The notes: a model not told the origin generated them from the letters alone. 64,000 nucleotides of DNA from Candidatus Obscuribacterales bacterium (GCA_019750335.1 JAIEOQ010000004.1:372001-436000), one strand, 5' to 3'; shown: positions 47,880 to 56,468, counted from the first letter of the stretch. Made by a program: numbers and translations.

Positions 47880-49439
47880 ATGGTGAATCCTAAAGAACTG
47901 ACACCAGCAAGATTGCAGATATTGCGAGCCGAAGCCCAGGAATATCGGCGTCGCCTAATGCAAGGTCTTGGAAGACCCATCATCTCTTACGAGCAAAACG
48001 GAAAACGATATGTTCAAGTTGGAAATGAGCTAAAGTCCTCAAATTCCTGGCGCACCTTTCATGACTTTCTTCTCGACTACATCAAGCTTTTGTTCTCCTC
48101 CGAATGGGGCACTACTGAACTCAAGAAATCTGACGCGAACGCACACCCGCTTATTATCTGGTACAGGAAGGTCTGTGAATTTCAAAGGAACGCTGCTCCA
48201 AACAAGACAACTGGTCTATACAACGCTCACCAGATTGGAGCTGTCAGGGCATATCTTGGATTAGCCTACGATCTTTATCTCTGTGCCCACAATGCCAAGC
48301 TACAGGAGAAACTTCTTCAACGCCTCCGCAACAAAGATCAATTCGAAGGTGCTGTGCATGAAGCATTTGTCGTCGGCTGTTTTGTCAAAGCAGGCTACAG
48401 GGTTGATTTCGAAGACGAACAAGATTCTACTCGCTCCCACTGCGAATTTACTGCAACTCACTTGCTAACCGGTCGAAAATTCTCAGTTGAAGCCAAGGCT
48501 ATTAAATCAACATCGAACCGAGCCGGCGCATCCAATAACCCGCCCCGTATTGGAGACAAATTGTCTGGGGCGCTGCAGAAAAAAGCCGATCACGAGCGCA
48601 TCATCTTCATCGATCTCAGTCGCGCCGAAAACTTTTCTGGAGATACTCCTCCTAATTGGGTAAAACAGGTCGAATCCGACATCGCCACGGACGAAACTTC
48701 CTGGACGTTCGACGGGCAACCCGCTCCACCAGCCTATTTATTCGTCACCAACAGCGGATTCTTGCATGCACTTGATTCAACTCAATGGTCCGAGCTCCGA
48801 TTTATGACCGGCTTCAAGATCCCCGACTTTCCAGTTGGACGGAATCCCTCACGGATAATCGACTTTGTCCGGGCACGAGAGAAACACCTAGAAGTAATTT
48901 GGTTGCATGAAGCACTCGATGCCCACAAGAGTATTCCCGCTACATTCGACAGCCGCACCGCAGAAGAAGTGTTTGATAGCGAACTGCTCAATCGCCCGCG
49001 AATTGGTGACAATATCGGCATAGTCAATCCAGATGGCGAAACAGAAGTGTTTCGACTCTTAGATGCTCAGGTTGATCTGTCAAAAGGAGAGGTTTTCGCG
49101 CAGCTGCAGAGAGAAGACGGGAGCCATACTGTGGGAACATTTATGCTAACACCTGCTGAAATAGCCGCATACAAAAGAGAGCCCAATTCGTTCTTTGATA
49201 TCGTAAAGCCCGTGCGCGGAGAGTTACAAACTCCTCTCGATTGTTATGACTTTCTCTTCGAGACTTATCAACACTCGACAAGGGAAACCCTGCTGCGCTT
49301 CATGGATAACTTGCCGCACAGGAACGCCTGTCAAGACTTGCCCCAGCATGAGCTTGCTGAGATCTACTGTGAGCAAATGGCCATCCAAATGTGGACCGAC
49401 AGTTTGCAACGAGGTGTCCGAAAAAATGCTGGGCGCTAA
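47880..49439 (+). CDS. predicted PD-(D/E)XK-fold nuclease of the defence operon
   Basis: The 519-residue protein is not a family I can name. A region at about 154-209 reads like a restriction-endonuclease-like core: helix FEGAVHEAFVVGCFVKAGY with Glu156/Glu161, a strand with HCEFTA (Glu189), and the strand FSVEAKAIK with ExK at 204-206. A helical domain precedes it, and a C-terminal part of about 300 residues follows (LFVTNSGFLHAL, GDNIGIVNPDGE). It starts four bases after the ATPase stop and is clearly in the operon. I infer that it is the nuclease effector. Confidence 0.65.
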   Translation: MVNPKELTPARLQILRAEAQEYRRRLMQGLGRPIISYEQNGKRYVQVGNELKSSNSWRTFHDFLLDYIKLLFSSEWGTTELKKSDANAHPLIIWYRKVCEFQRNAAPNKTTGLYNAHQIGAVRAYLGLAYDLYLCAHNAKLQEKLLQRLRNKDQFEGAVHEAFVVGCFVKAGYRVDFEDEQDSTRSHCEFTATHLLTGRKFSVEAKAIKSTSNRAGASNNPPRIGDKLSGALQKKADHERIIFIDLSRAENFSGDTPPNWVKQVESDIATDETSWTFDGQPAPPAYLFVTNSGFLHALDSTQWSELRFMTGFKIPDFPVGRNPSRIIDFVRAREKHLEVIWLHEALDAHKSIPATFDSRTAEEVFDSELLNRPRIGDNIGIVNPDGETEVFRLLDAQVDLSKGEVFAQLQREDGSHTVGTFMLTPAEIAAYKREPNSFFDIVKPVRGELQTPLDCYDFLFETYQHSTRETLLRFMDNLPHRNACQDLPQHELAEIYCEQMAIQMWTDSLQRGVRKNAGR

Positions 49440-49523
49440 CATCTGCTTCTACTTCAAGCAAGATACAGAAAGTCAAGTCTCAATCACGGCACCATCAGTC
49501 AGAAAGGTGCCACGCAGCTAAGA

Positions 49524-51221
49524 ATGAAAACTCTATTTACTGACGACTTGCGCGAAATTGCTACCAGGCTGCGCGAACAATCTGCAGGCATTTCTCAATT
49601 GGATGCTGCGGTATCTTCAGTGGAGCGAGCTGCCAATCGAGTCGGACAAAGCTTTTCCGGCTCATGGCTTGGATATCATTCGCGGGTCTATTACGCTGAT
49701 TTTGCTGCCCCGCCTCCCGGTGCCCGCTTTAACCCCGAGTGGGGATTGATGCTCGACCGACGAATGGTCTCGGCTATGGGCGGACTCTCCGGGTCTGTGG
49801 GCAATTGGCAAGAATACTTATCGGAAACTGTTGCCAGCGAAATCTTGCGTATGGCCGGTGATCCATCGTTCGATACAAAGGAATCCAAAGCTTCCTTCGA
49901 GGAATTCAAAAAAGCGAAGTCTGAAACCCGTTCAATTATCGAAGCTTTGCGATTAGTGCATTGGGATTCCTATCTCGAAGACTTAGAAGCAGCCATAAAT
50001 AAGCTAACTATGGTGGACGCAAATACAATTGCTTCCAGCCAATCATCTCGCAGTCAGTTTGCCTGCCGCGACCAGCGAGCAATGGCCGAGGGCTTTCAGA
50101 TCCCCCAGCACATCATGGTACTGGCACGACTCACTGTAATTCGCAACAGTTTCTCTTTGTGTGCTGATCTCTCGGCATTGTTGCAACAAATGGCTTCACA
50201 CTTGGATCGCATTAGGAGCACAAACCTCGTGGAACTAAATCAAGCAACACGCCTAGCCTTACGCCAGATTAGCCTAAATGGTGGCGCCGTTACGCTGTTC
50301 AAGGAGACCCAACCGACGGTCGTGCAATATTCAAATGGAACAAAAAGCTCTGTTGACTTTACCGATACAGAGCTTCAATACGCCTTGAGCAGACGGTTAC
50401 TGGCGTTAGAGGACGATGATGCTAAGACAAAAATCTATTCTCTTACGCCGCAAGGACGTTCATTTAGTGCGGCTACGCCAAAGCTGCCTTTAGAAGGCAT
50501 TCATGCCAAATTGACTGCACTCAAAGAGGAGTCTGATGCAATCGCTCTCAATGAAGGCATTAGGTTCGGTAGTCCGAAGAACGGTTTATATCGAGAGCCA
50601 GACGTAGCACCAACGTTTGCTAAATTTGCCAACATCGTCGCGCAATTGAATGAACATTATCCAGACTACTTTAGCGACCTGGAGGTCCGAGCCCACGAAG
50701 AAAGGTCCTCGGCACCCGATTCGCTCGGAGAACTCGTGGAATTGATTCACCAATCCGAAATACTTCGGTTATCTCAAGATGTGCAATCATGTGCGACCAT
50801 TATTCAACGTCTTCTGCCAAAACCAAAAGGACAACAGATCGTGCACATAAATATCGGAACACTACAGGGAATCCTAAACACTGGTGAAATCAAGAATGTC
50901 GAAAACATCGACATCAACATCACTACCCTCAGCCAAACTGGCAATGCTGAGCTGGTTGATGCCTTCAGAACAATTACCGAAGCCATTGGTAAGGACGAGT
51001 CTCTCGCACCGGAGAAACGCGAAGAAGCGTTGCAACGCTTAGAACAATTAACGCAAGAAGCGGCAAAACCTCCCGAGAAGAGACTTCCAGCGTTTTCTTT
51101 GAAGGACTCTCTACACGGACTGAGCGAGATCATCAAAACCAGCGCGTCGTCTTTGACTATTTGGCATCTAGTTGGCAAAACCATTGCTGCAGCTTTCGGA
51201 GTAGATCTTCCGCAAATTTGA
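49524..51221 (+). CDS. last gene of defence operon, unknown protein with amphipathic C-terminus
   Basis: The 565-residue protein is largely helical in its first 400 residues and has no family I know. At about 430-470 a short beta-rich stretch (INIGTLQGILNTGEIKNVEN) looks like the small solenoid linker seen in several bacterial effector proteins. A charged helix follows (EREEALQRLEQL-like, about 490-510), and then a tryptophan-containing amphipathic end (SLTIWHLVGKTIAAAFGV) that could touch membranes. It begins 85 bases after the nuclease gene, with no terminator between. A role as sensor or effector is open. Confidence 0.65.
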   Translation: MKTLFTDDLREIATRLREQSAGISQLDAAVSSVERAANRVGQSFSGSWLGYHSRVYYADFAAPPPGARFNPEWGLMLDRRMVSAMGGLSGSVGNWQEYLSETVASEILRMAGDPSFDTKESKASFEEFKKAKSETRSIIEALRLVHWDSYLEDLEAAINKLTMVDANTIASSQSSRSQFACRDQRAMAEGFQIPQHIMVLARLTVIRNSFSLCADLSALLQQMASHLDRIRSTNLVELNQATRLALRQISLNGGAVTLFKETQPTVVQYSNGTKSSVDFTDTELQYALSRRLLALEDDDAKTKIYSLTPQGRSFSAATPKLPLEGIHAKLTALKEESDAIALNEGIRFGSPKNGLYREPDVAPTFAKFANIVAQLNEHYPDYFSDLEVRAHEERSSAPDSLGELVELIHQSEILRLSQDVQSCATIIQRLLPKPKGQQIVHINIGTLQGILNTGEIKNVENIDINITTLSQTGNAELVDAFRTITEAIGKDESLAPEKREEALQRLEQLTQEAAKPPEKRLPAFSLKDSLHGLSEIIKTSASSLTIWHLVGKTIAAAFGVDLPQI

Positions 51222-51313
51222 AGCGACTGTGATTGGTCCCCCTGCTTTCCACTCGCCAGGGGTCGCAAGGAGTCACAGCATCGCGAATTATCCGACGTGT
51301 GGTTGGTTGTCAT

Positions 51314-51347
51314 AGCGGTAGACAAAAGAGATGTTTTGTTTACCGCT
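51314..51347 (+). terminator. hairpin after the defence operon
   Basis: AGCGGTAGACAAA pairs with TTTGTTTACCGCT (12 of 13) around an eight-base loop. No clear T run follows. It probably closes the five-gene operon. Confidence 0.55.
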
Positions 51348-51621
51348 TGGTACCTGTGTCCAGTTAAGCCAAGTTCAGGCTTTCAAGGAGATAGATGGGG
51401 TATCTGGGCTGGACTTTTCCAAGAAGTCTGAAAGACATATGTCTAAGAATTAGTAGAGAGACGAAGCCGCAGTTTCCCAGTTTACGGTGCTGGCTTAACC
51501 GCGCGTCAAGCGGTGCTTTTGTGGTGATTTTACTTAAGCCCTTGCTGGCTTGACTCGCTGAGCCAGCCTCCGTGCTCGCTTGCCGTGCGGCATGAGCCGC
51601 GTAAGCAGCGAGGTAATGGAT
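51348..51621. other. spacer before the sigma factor gene
   Basis: No supported gene is present. GCTGGCT/AGCCAGC (51544-51567) forms a small hairpin shortly before the sigma gene. No convincing promoter boxes are seen. Confidence 0.5.
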
Positions 51622-52161
51622 ATGAAAAGCAGCGATAAGGCATTTGCCAATTGGATTCTACCGAGGCTTTCTTTCATCAAAAGAATTGTCGGAGGATATA
51701 TTCGAGATGAGCATAGAGCTGAAGATGTCGTGCAGGAGGTACTTATAAAAGCATGGAAAAATTCAGGACGATTATATTTTGGTGAGCCGCAGCTGACGAG
51801 GTGGCTACACGTAACAGCAAGAAACACTGTCCTTGATGCGTTAAGAACCATGCGGCGTAAGCATGTAGATCACATGCACAGCTTGGACATAAACGGTACG
51901 TATATATCTAGTTCTGGTGATAGGCAAGTTGCAATAGCGGTCTGTGAAGAAAGCCACATTATGGATGTCTATATTACTGCTGCGATTGAGGCTTTCTTGG
52001 AAAAATTGCCAGAGGCGCAACGTAATGTTTTGGCGATGACCATGAATGGTCATACATACAAGGAAATTGCTACGCATACTGGCACCAATATAGGTACCGT
52101 TCGTTCCCGGTTGCATTATGCTCGCAAAAGAGCACAGGAGGAGCTTGCCTGTCATCATTAA
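51622..52161 (+). CDS. ECF-type sigma factor
   Basis: The protein of about 179 residues has sigma region 2 (VGGYIRDEHRAEDVVQEVLIKAWKN, then LTRWLHVTARNTVLDALR) and region 4 (LEKLPEAQRNVLAMTMNGHTYKEIATHTGTNIGTVRSRLHYARKR). Regions 1.1 and 3 are missing, as in ECF or group IV sigmas. It would redirect host RNA polymerase to particular promoters. GAGG lies eight bases before the ATG at 51622; nearby ATG codons at 51616 and 51592 are alternatives. No anti-sigma gene is next to it. It heads the mobilisation module. Confidence 0.88.
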   Translation: MKSSDKAFANWILPRLSFIKRIVGGYIRDEHRAEDVVQEVLIKAWKNSGRLYFGEPQLTRWLHVTARNTVLDALRTMRRKHVDHMHSLDINGTYISSSGDRQVAIAVCEESHIMDVYITAAIEAFLEKLPEAQRNVLAMTMNGHTYKEIATHTGTNIGTVRSRLHYARKRAQEELACHH

Positions 52162-52171
52162 TTGCTTGATG

Positions 52172-52204
52172 AATTGGGGCGTTATTATTCTTAGCGCCCT
52201 AATT
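52172..52204 (+). terminator. terminator of the sigma factor gene
   Basis: AATTGGGGCG pairs with CGCCCTAATT (one G-T pair), 10 bases after the stop, and CTTTG follows. Confidence 0.65.
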
Positions 52205-52411
52205 CTTTGATCTTGGCTGATCTTTGCTTGCCTGTCGATACTCGCCTTGCTGGCTATGTCTGGCTATTTAATATAGCGATTTTTGTAGTCGGTAAGATCC
52301 TTCGTTCTCTTGTGTTGAACGTTGACTATTTATCGGTAGCAATTCCATTGACTTTCTGATTGTTCACACATCGACAAAGCGGTCGAAGTAATCTTGGTTT
52401 TCCCTCCTGCC

Positions 52412-52560
52412 GGGGCGTGCCTATTTGATGCTTCACCGTAGCAGGACCTTCCATTCCGACAATGGGCAAGCCTGGTGGTGGCTACGCCACCCATTGTCTG
52501 GATGGAAGGCGAGGTGCGAATGCACTCCTGCTATTTCGGGGGCATCAAGACACGCAACCC
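52412..52560 (+). promoter_or_regulatory. large branched hairpin element directly upstream of ssb
   Basis: About 149 bases fold into a three-way junction with nested, mostly perfect stems. The outer stem is GGGGCGTG with CACGCAACCC (bulged). Then TTGATGC (52425-52431) pairs with GCATCAA (52542-52548), and TAGCAGGA (52439-52446) with TCCTGCTA (52526-52533). A long arm at 52447-52466 pairs with 52490-52509 in 19 of 20 positions. A small hairpin GTGC-GAAT-GCAC sits at 52514-52525. There is no credible reading frame. It ends just before the ssb ribosome site. It could be a structured RNA leader, a single-strand promoter (Frpo-like) or a lagging-strand start site. Confidence 0.7.
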
Positions 52561-52577
52561 AGATGGAGGTCACTACC

Positions 52578-52931
52578 ATGAATAACTGTCTAACAATGGT
52601 CGGATATGTGGGACAAAAGCCAGAAGTCAAAAACTTTGCAGCTACCGGTAACAAGCTTGTGAAGTTCAGCATCGGAGTCAAGGAGTTTTCTTCCAATGAC
52701 GATGAACAAAAAACGCTCTGGTTAGATGTGGAAGCCTGGAATAGCATAGGTGAGCGGGTGGTTGCGGCAGTCACCAAAGGACGCGAAATAGCCGTTACTG
52801 GGCGCCTGGGACTGAATTCATACGTAAAGGACGGTGATGATGGCCAACAAATTGAAGTGACCAAGCCTATCCTGAAGCTCAGCGGGTTCCATTTATGTGG
52901 ACGTAAGCCGAGGAAAGAAACCGATAAATAG
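52578..52931 (+). CDS. ssb: single-stranded DNA-binding protein
   Basis: The 117-residue protein is an OB-fold SSB: MNNCLTMVGYVGQKPEVKNF at the start, KLVKFSIGV, WLDVEAWNSIGERVVAAVTKGREIAVTGRLGLN and the closing strands. It lacks the long acidic C-terminal tail of chromosomal SSB and ends in a basic stretch (KPRKETDK), as in some plasmid or phage SSBs. The ATG at 52578 has GGAGGT eight bases before it; the longer frame from 52425 runs through the hairpin element and is not real. It likely coats transferred single strands. Confidence 0.92.
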   Translation: MNNCLTMVGYVGQKPEVKNFAATGNKLVKFSIGVKEFSSNDDEQKTLWLDVEAWNSIGERVVAAVTKGREIAVTGRLGLNSYVKDGDDGQQIEVTKPILKLSGFHLCGRKPRKETDK

Positions 52932-52938
52932 TACATTC

Positions 52939-52980
52939 GGAGGGAAGAGTACCGTTGGGTACTTCTCCCTCCATTTTTTT
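52939..52980 (+). terminator. strong terminator after ssb
   Basis: GGAGGGAAGAGTACC pairs with GGGTACTTCTCCCTCC around a short loop and is followed by ATTTTTTTG. Confidence 0.93.
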
Positions 52981-53213
52981 GTTTGGAACTATGGCTTGGC
53001 TTTTCTATTTGACTTTGAAAAAGGACCTGAATCGTTGATGCCGTGAATGCTGAATGTATGGGTGTTTCTGGTTCTAACAGGAAATTGACACATAATGGAG
53101 AGACGTTTTGCGTTTTTTCGATGTATGGTGTCTGAATCGGTCACTCTACATAGTTTTTCCTCGGGCAATATGTGTTATCACCGAAAAGATCTTTGAATCA
53201 GGAGGTGCGAAGG

Positions 53214-53729
53214 ATGCTGATTGTAATAACAGGTGGTCCGTCGGTTGGTAAATCTACTCTGGTCAATGGGCTGAGAGAAGGTGGATATACCGTTATCTCG
53301 GAGCAAGCTACAGGTGTTATTCAAGAAGGAAAGGTTTTGCCTTGGGTTGACCGAGATGGTTTTCAACGTGAAGTGCTCAAACGGCAGCTTGCTGCGGAAG
53401 CACCATTTTTGGAAAGCGACGAACCCGTATTTCTTGACCGTGGAATATTTGACGGCGAAGCGTATTACATTTGCGATGGATTGCAACCACCAGATATATT
53501 CGATGCCGCATATGCAAGCAGATACTCCAGAGTCTTAATTTTGGAAGACCTGGGAATTTTCGAGCAAGATGGCGTCAGGTTTGAGAATTTGGAATTTACG
53601 AGGAAGATGACGCCGGTGCTGGAATCGTGCTACCGCAGGCGGGGCATCGGAGTGACACGAATCCCGGCTATGACTGCCAGTGCTAGGTTAGAGATAGCGG
53701 TTGGCATGGTGAGCTGTGTGCTTGTCTGA
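53214..53729 (+). CDS. small P-loop ATPase/kinase-like protein (AAA_28 type)
   Basis: The 171-residue protein has Walker A ITGGPSVGKSTLVNGL at the N-terminus, EQATGVIQEG, and FLDRGIFDGEAYY as the Walker B-like DR motif. This fits the AAA_28/NadR-kinase-like group of small P-loop proteins, whose substrates are mostly unknown. The AGGAGGT ribosome site is seven to eight bases before the ATG at 53214; the longer upstream frame lacks such support. It converges with the RNA polymerase gene 40 bases away. Confidence 0.8.
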   Translation: MLIVITGGPSVGKSTLVNGLREGGYTVISEQATGVIQEGKVLPWVDRDGFQREVLKRQLAAEAPFLESDEPVFLDRGIFDGEAYYICDGLQPPDIFDAAYASRYSRVLILEDLGIFEQDGVRFENLEFTRKMTPVLESCYRRRGIGVTRIPAMTASARLEIAVGMVSCVLV

Positions 53730-53768
53730 ATGTTGCTTGTTTCTACAAGTGTTTGTTTTCGAGGGCGG

Positions 53769-56099
53769 CTAGGAGAAGAAATATTTGGAACCAAGCACTT
53801 CGTTGATATCTAAATTTCCGTAGGTCTTAAAGTGAGGCAAGTCGATGTTTGTTCGTTGGATTTGCTCATCTACGAATTTGTCCAGAATCGGTTTGCTATA
53901 GATGCTTAAAAATTGTTCGCGGATGATTCGATTCATTGTTCCTACATGCCGGGCGTGAACACCAAAGCTATCATGCACGACAGCAACATGATTTATGCCT
54001 TCTATCTCTAATGAATTGATAACTTTGATGAGATGAGCCGCATCCATTGAATGGACGAAATTGGCGATTATGCCAAGTTCTTGTTTTCGTTTGTTTGTTG
54101 GACGAGAATCATCAACGGGAAGGAAATAACGAACGCTGAATGTTTTTGTACTTAAGCGTTTGAATAAAGGTTTGCGGTAGTCTTGAACGACTTTGAAGCC
54201 GACCGGAGTTGTCCAAATAACTGGTTCATTTTCTTTTGCCAATTTTCGGGCAATGATTTGCAGCCAGTTTTTTACTGCTGTCGGTCCACTCATTGCTTCC
54301 TGTAGAGCAATAATAACTTTGTCTCTAAGGTAGATAAGGGCAGGCGTACTGGGATGATGCTTTCTTGCGGCGTCTTTCATTTGCCGTTTTATGCCTTCGG
54401 GTGTTACTCCGTAGGGAGTAGTCATAACTGGTTTCTTTACTATTTTGCGGTCTATCTTTCCTTGCCAGTAAGTTGCCCATGGACTTGTATCAGCAGCAAC
54501 TATCTCTTCAAGCTTTTTTGCGACGCGAGTATAAATGTCTTCTGGTTGATCGGTAGACGCGACATTGACTGCCTTTGCTGCATCCTCATCCCTGCTCATA
54601 GCGCTAAGGTGCTGTAGACCGTTGCAGCGTCCATCGACATATACAGGCAAATATGTTTCTTTTGCTCCGTTTTTAATATCTGTCCAGGCGTATGCAGCGG
54701 CAAGAAATGCCCAGGGTTCTTCAGCGGCCAGCCAAAATTTTAATTCACCTGATGGACTGCGGACAACAGATTCAATTAAGTGTTTGTTTTCATTGCACCA
54801 GGCATATCGTTTATCGAGTGTAAGTTTGTCCAGTCCATAAACATTGGCTAGATGGATCGCGGTCCAATATTCGCTTTCTTCATTGACCGGTTCCGGTTTG
54901 CCAAATTCGATAAGAGCACGGGTTGAGTCATCGGCCTGGTTATTGATGATTTGCGGGACAGCATAAATGCGTCCGCGAAAATCCAGTTGATATGGGAAAT
55001 AGAAGTGTTGTCCAAGCAAACTTTCACAAGTGTCTATTTTCGTTTCAATAGAAGCAATGACTTCGGGACGTAATTCGTCTTCGTTTTCCGGAAGGAAAAG
55101 CTTATTGCGCAGGTTTGCGTCATCCCAATAGGTTTTATATAACTCAAACAAGCGAGCATTTATTCGCCAGGAAGTATTTTGTAAGCTATTTACAGCACTC
55201 AGTACTTCAGGCATTTGCTCCATGTCATAGTGTTCGTCATGAACGAAGTTTTCGCCGTTTTTCTTCACGAGCACAGCTGGCATTTTGTAATAGCCTCCGC
55301 CACGCAATTCAGTCCATGGCTTCGGTTCGATGATGGTTGGTAAATTAATTGGAATGGCTAATGTGCCAGCTTTATGCAGTTTATTCCGGCGGTCTACCTG
55401 ACGCATCATTAACCATTCTTGCCCTCGTGGAGTTAAAGATAGCACGGCAGTCTTCTTTTCAAAGTCAACGCCAAGGGCAACGTATGTTTTAGCAAACAAT
55501 CCGGTTGTTCTCATTGCCAGCTCGATAAGCGTACCGCCAATAGCTATTTGTCGCGCAAGATTCCACCATGATGGCTCTTTCATGGCGTCAATAATTTCTT
55601 GAGTACGTCTGGTGGCATTCCATTTGTTGCTTTGACGAGCTAAAAGTATGGTTTTTAGTCTGGAATCAGCTGAACATTCAGGATTTCCTTGAGCAATATC
55701 TTCATCAAGTTCCAAGAAGAATTGGTCACGACAATGTTGACCAATTTTCATTGCTGTTCTTCTAAGTGTTGCTTCAGCTTCTTTGCCTTTTTTGTCGATA
55801 TTTTTGTGGCTTGTGGATAGCGTATACATGATAGTCATGAGTGTAATCAAGGCAAGCTCATCTTCGGCTAAAGCGGCAATAGGAAAGTCAGCAAGTTGAG
55901 CTTTGCCGCGTTGATTACTTATTGCTTGTTTTCGTTTTCTGATGCTTTCGGTTAGTGGTTCCAAAAATTCTTGCAGAAAACGCTGCTGGAAAGTGCTGAG
56001 GCTGGCTTTCTGGCGGAATCGTTCAGCGCCTTTACTGAAAGCTTGTTTCTCGCGTTGAATTTGTTTGAGCAGCAGCGCATCTTTTGTTTCCGTTGTCAA
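53769..56099 (-). CDS. T7-type single-subunit DNA-directed RNA polymerase
   Basis: The 776-residue enzyme carries every catalytic motif of single-subunit RNA polymerases. DFRGRIYAVP (about 373-382) matches the T7 WRGRVYAV block. Motif A is VDGRCNGLQHLSAM with Asp489. Motif B is KKPVMTTPYG with Lys555 and Tyr563 (T7 Lys631 and Tyr639). Motif C is VVHDSFG with Asp710 (T7 Asp812), after NFVHSMDAAHL. The C-terminus ends in YFFS, near the T7 FAFA foot. It is about 100 residues shorter than T7 RNAP, mostly in the N-terminal part. TTG is the start, with AGAGG before it. No phage gene is near; relaxase and ssb genes flank it. Confidence 0.95.
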   Translation of the reverse strand: MTTETKDALLLKQIQREKQAFSKGAERFRQKASLSTFQQRFLQEFLEPLTESIRKRKQAISNQRGKAQLADFPIAALAEDELALITLMTIMYTLSTSHKNIDKKGKEAEATLRRTAMKIGQHCRDQFFLELDEDIAQGNPECSADSRLKTILLARQSNKWNATRRTQEIIDAMKEPSWWNLARQIAIGGTLIELAMRTTGLFAKTYVALGVDFEKKTAVLSLTPRGQEWLMMRQVDRRNKLHKAGTLAIPINLPTIIEPKPWTELRGGGYYKMPAVLVKKNGENFVHDEHYDMEQMPEVLSAVNSLQNTSWRINARLFELYKTYWDDANLRNKLFLPENEDELRPEVIASIETKIDTCESLLGQHFYFPYQLDFRGRIYAVPQIINNQADDSTRALIEFGKPEPVNEESEYWTAIHLANVYGLDKLTLDKRYAWCNENKHLIESVVRSPSGELKFWLAAEEPWAFLAAAYAWTDIKNGAKETYLPVYVDGRCNGLQHLSAMSRDEDAAKAVNVASTDQPEDIYTRVAKKLEEIVAADTSPWATYWQGKIDRKIVKKPVMTTPYGVTPEGIKRQMKDAARKHHPSTPALIYLRDKVIIALQEAMSGPTAVKNWLQIIARKLAKENEPVIWTTPVGFKVVQDYRKPLFKRLSTKTFSVRYFLPVDDSRPTNKRKQELGIIANFVHSMDAAHLIKVINSLEIEGINHVAVVHDSFGVHARHVGTMNRIIREQFLSIYSKPILDKFVDEQIQRTNIDLPHFKTYGNLDINEVLGSKYFFS

Positions 56100-56129
56100 A
56101 GTGCCGGACCTCTTTTAGCAACTTTTACG

Positions 56130-56158
56130 ATTATGGCAATTGGGGCACTTGACCTCAA
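56130..56158 (-). promoter_or_regulatory. host-type promoter for the T7-like RNA polymerase gene
   Basis: On the minus strand TTGAGG (56158-56153) and CATAAT (56135-56130) are separated by 17 bases. This would let the cell's own polymerase make the phage-type enzyme. The boxes are moderate matches. Confidence 0.45.
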
Positions 56159-56231
56159 TTCTTGACTACGGCGTTTGTGTTGTGCGCATTGGTTTTTCTG
56201 CGTTTTTTGTAATTCCACCAAGAGGTAAAGT

Positions 56232-56399
56232 ATGAAACCAAAAACAAATGGACTTCGAGCGGTAGCGGTTCTTAAGTTTGCAAGAAATTGCGTTTTGAGG
56301 CTGCTCTCTGTGGGGCGTCCTAAGTGTAAGGGTGCCTGTGATGCAAGAGGCTGGAAACCTCAAGCAAAAGAGGAGGAGGTAAGTACCGCAAATAAATAG
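56232..56399 (+). CDS. 55-residue basic Cys-containing protein
   Basis: The frame starts with ATG behind AGAGGT at good spacing. The product MKPKTNGLRAVAVLKFARNC continues with LRLLSVGRPKCKGACDARGW and an acidic end. Three Cys residues and strong positive charge suggest nucleic-acid contact. No family is recognised. It is divergent from the polymerase gene and precedes the HTH gene on the same strand. Confidence 0.45.
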   Translation: MKPKTNGLRAVAVLKFARNCVLRLLSVGRPKCKGACDARGWKPQAKEEEVSTANK

Positions 56400-56468
56400 A
56401 AAGACTGTTGTCGCTGAATTTTGCAACTGATTTTTGAAATATCCCAAAGTCCAAACAAGGAAACAAAT

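Noticed and set aside
36434..51221. BREX or complete DISARM system
   Set aside because: No BREX phosphatase, Lon-like protease or pglX gene, and no drmA, drmB or drmC is present.
52425..52577. N-terminal extension of ssb
   Set aside because: It reads through the folded element; the ATG at 52578 has an ideal ribosome site and gives a normal SSB start.
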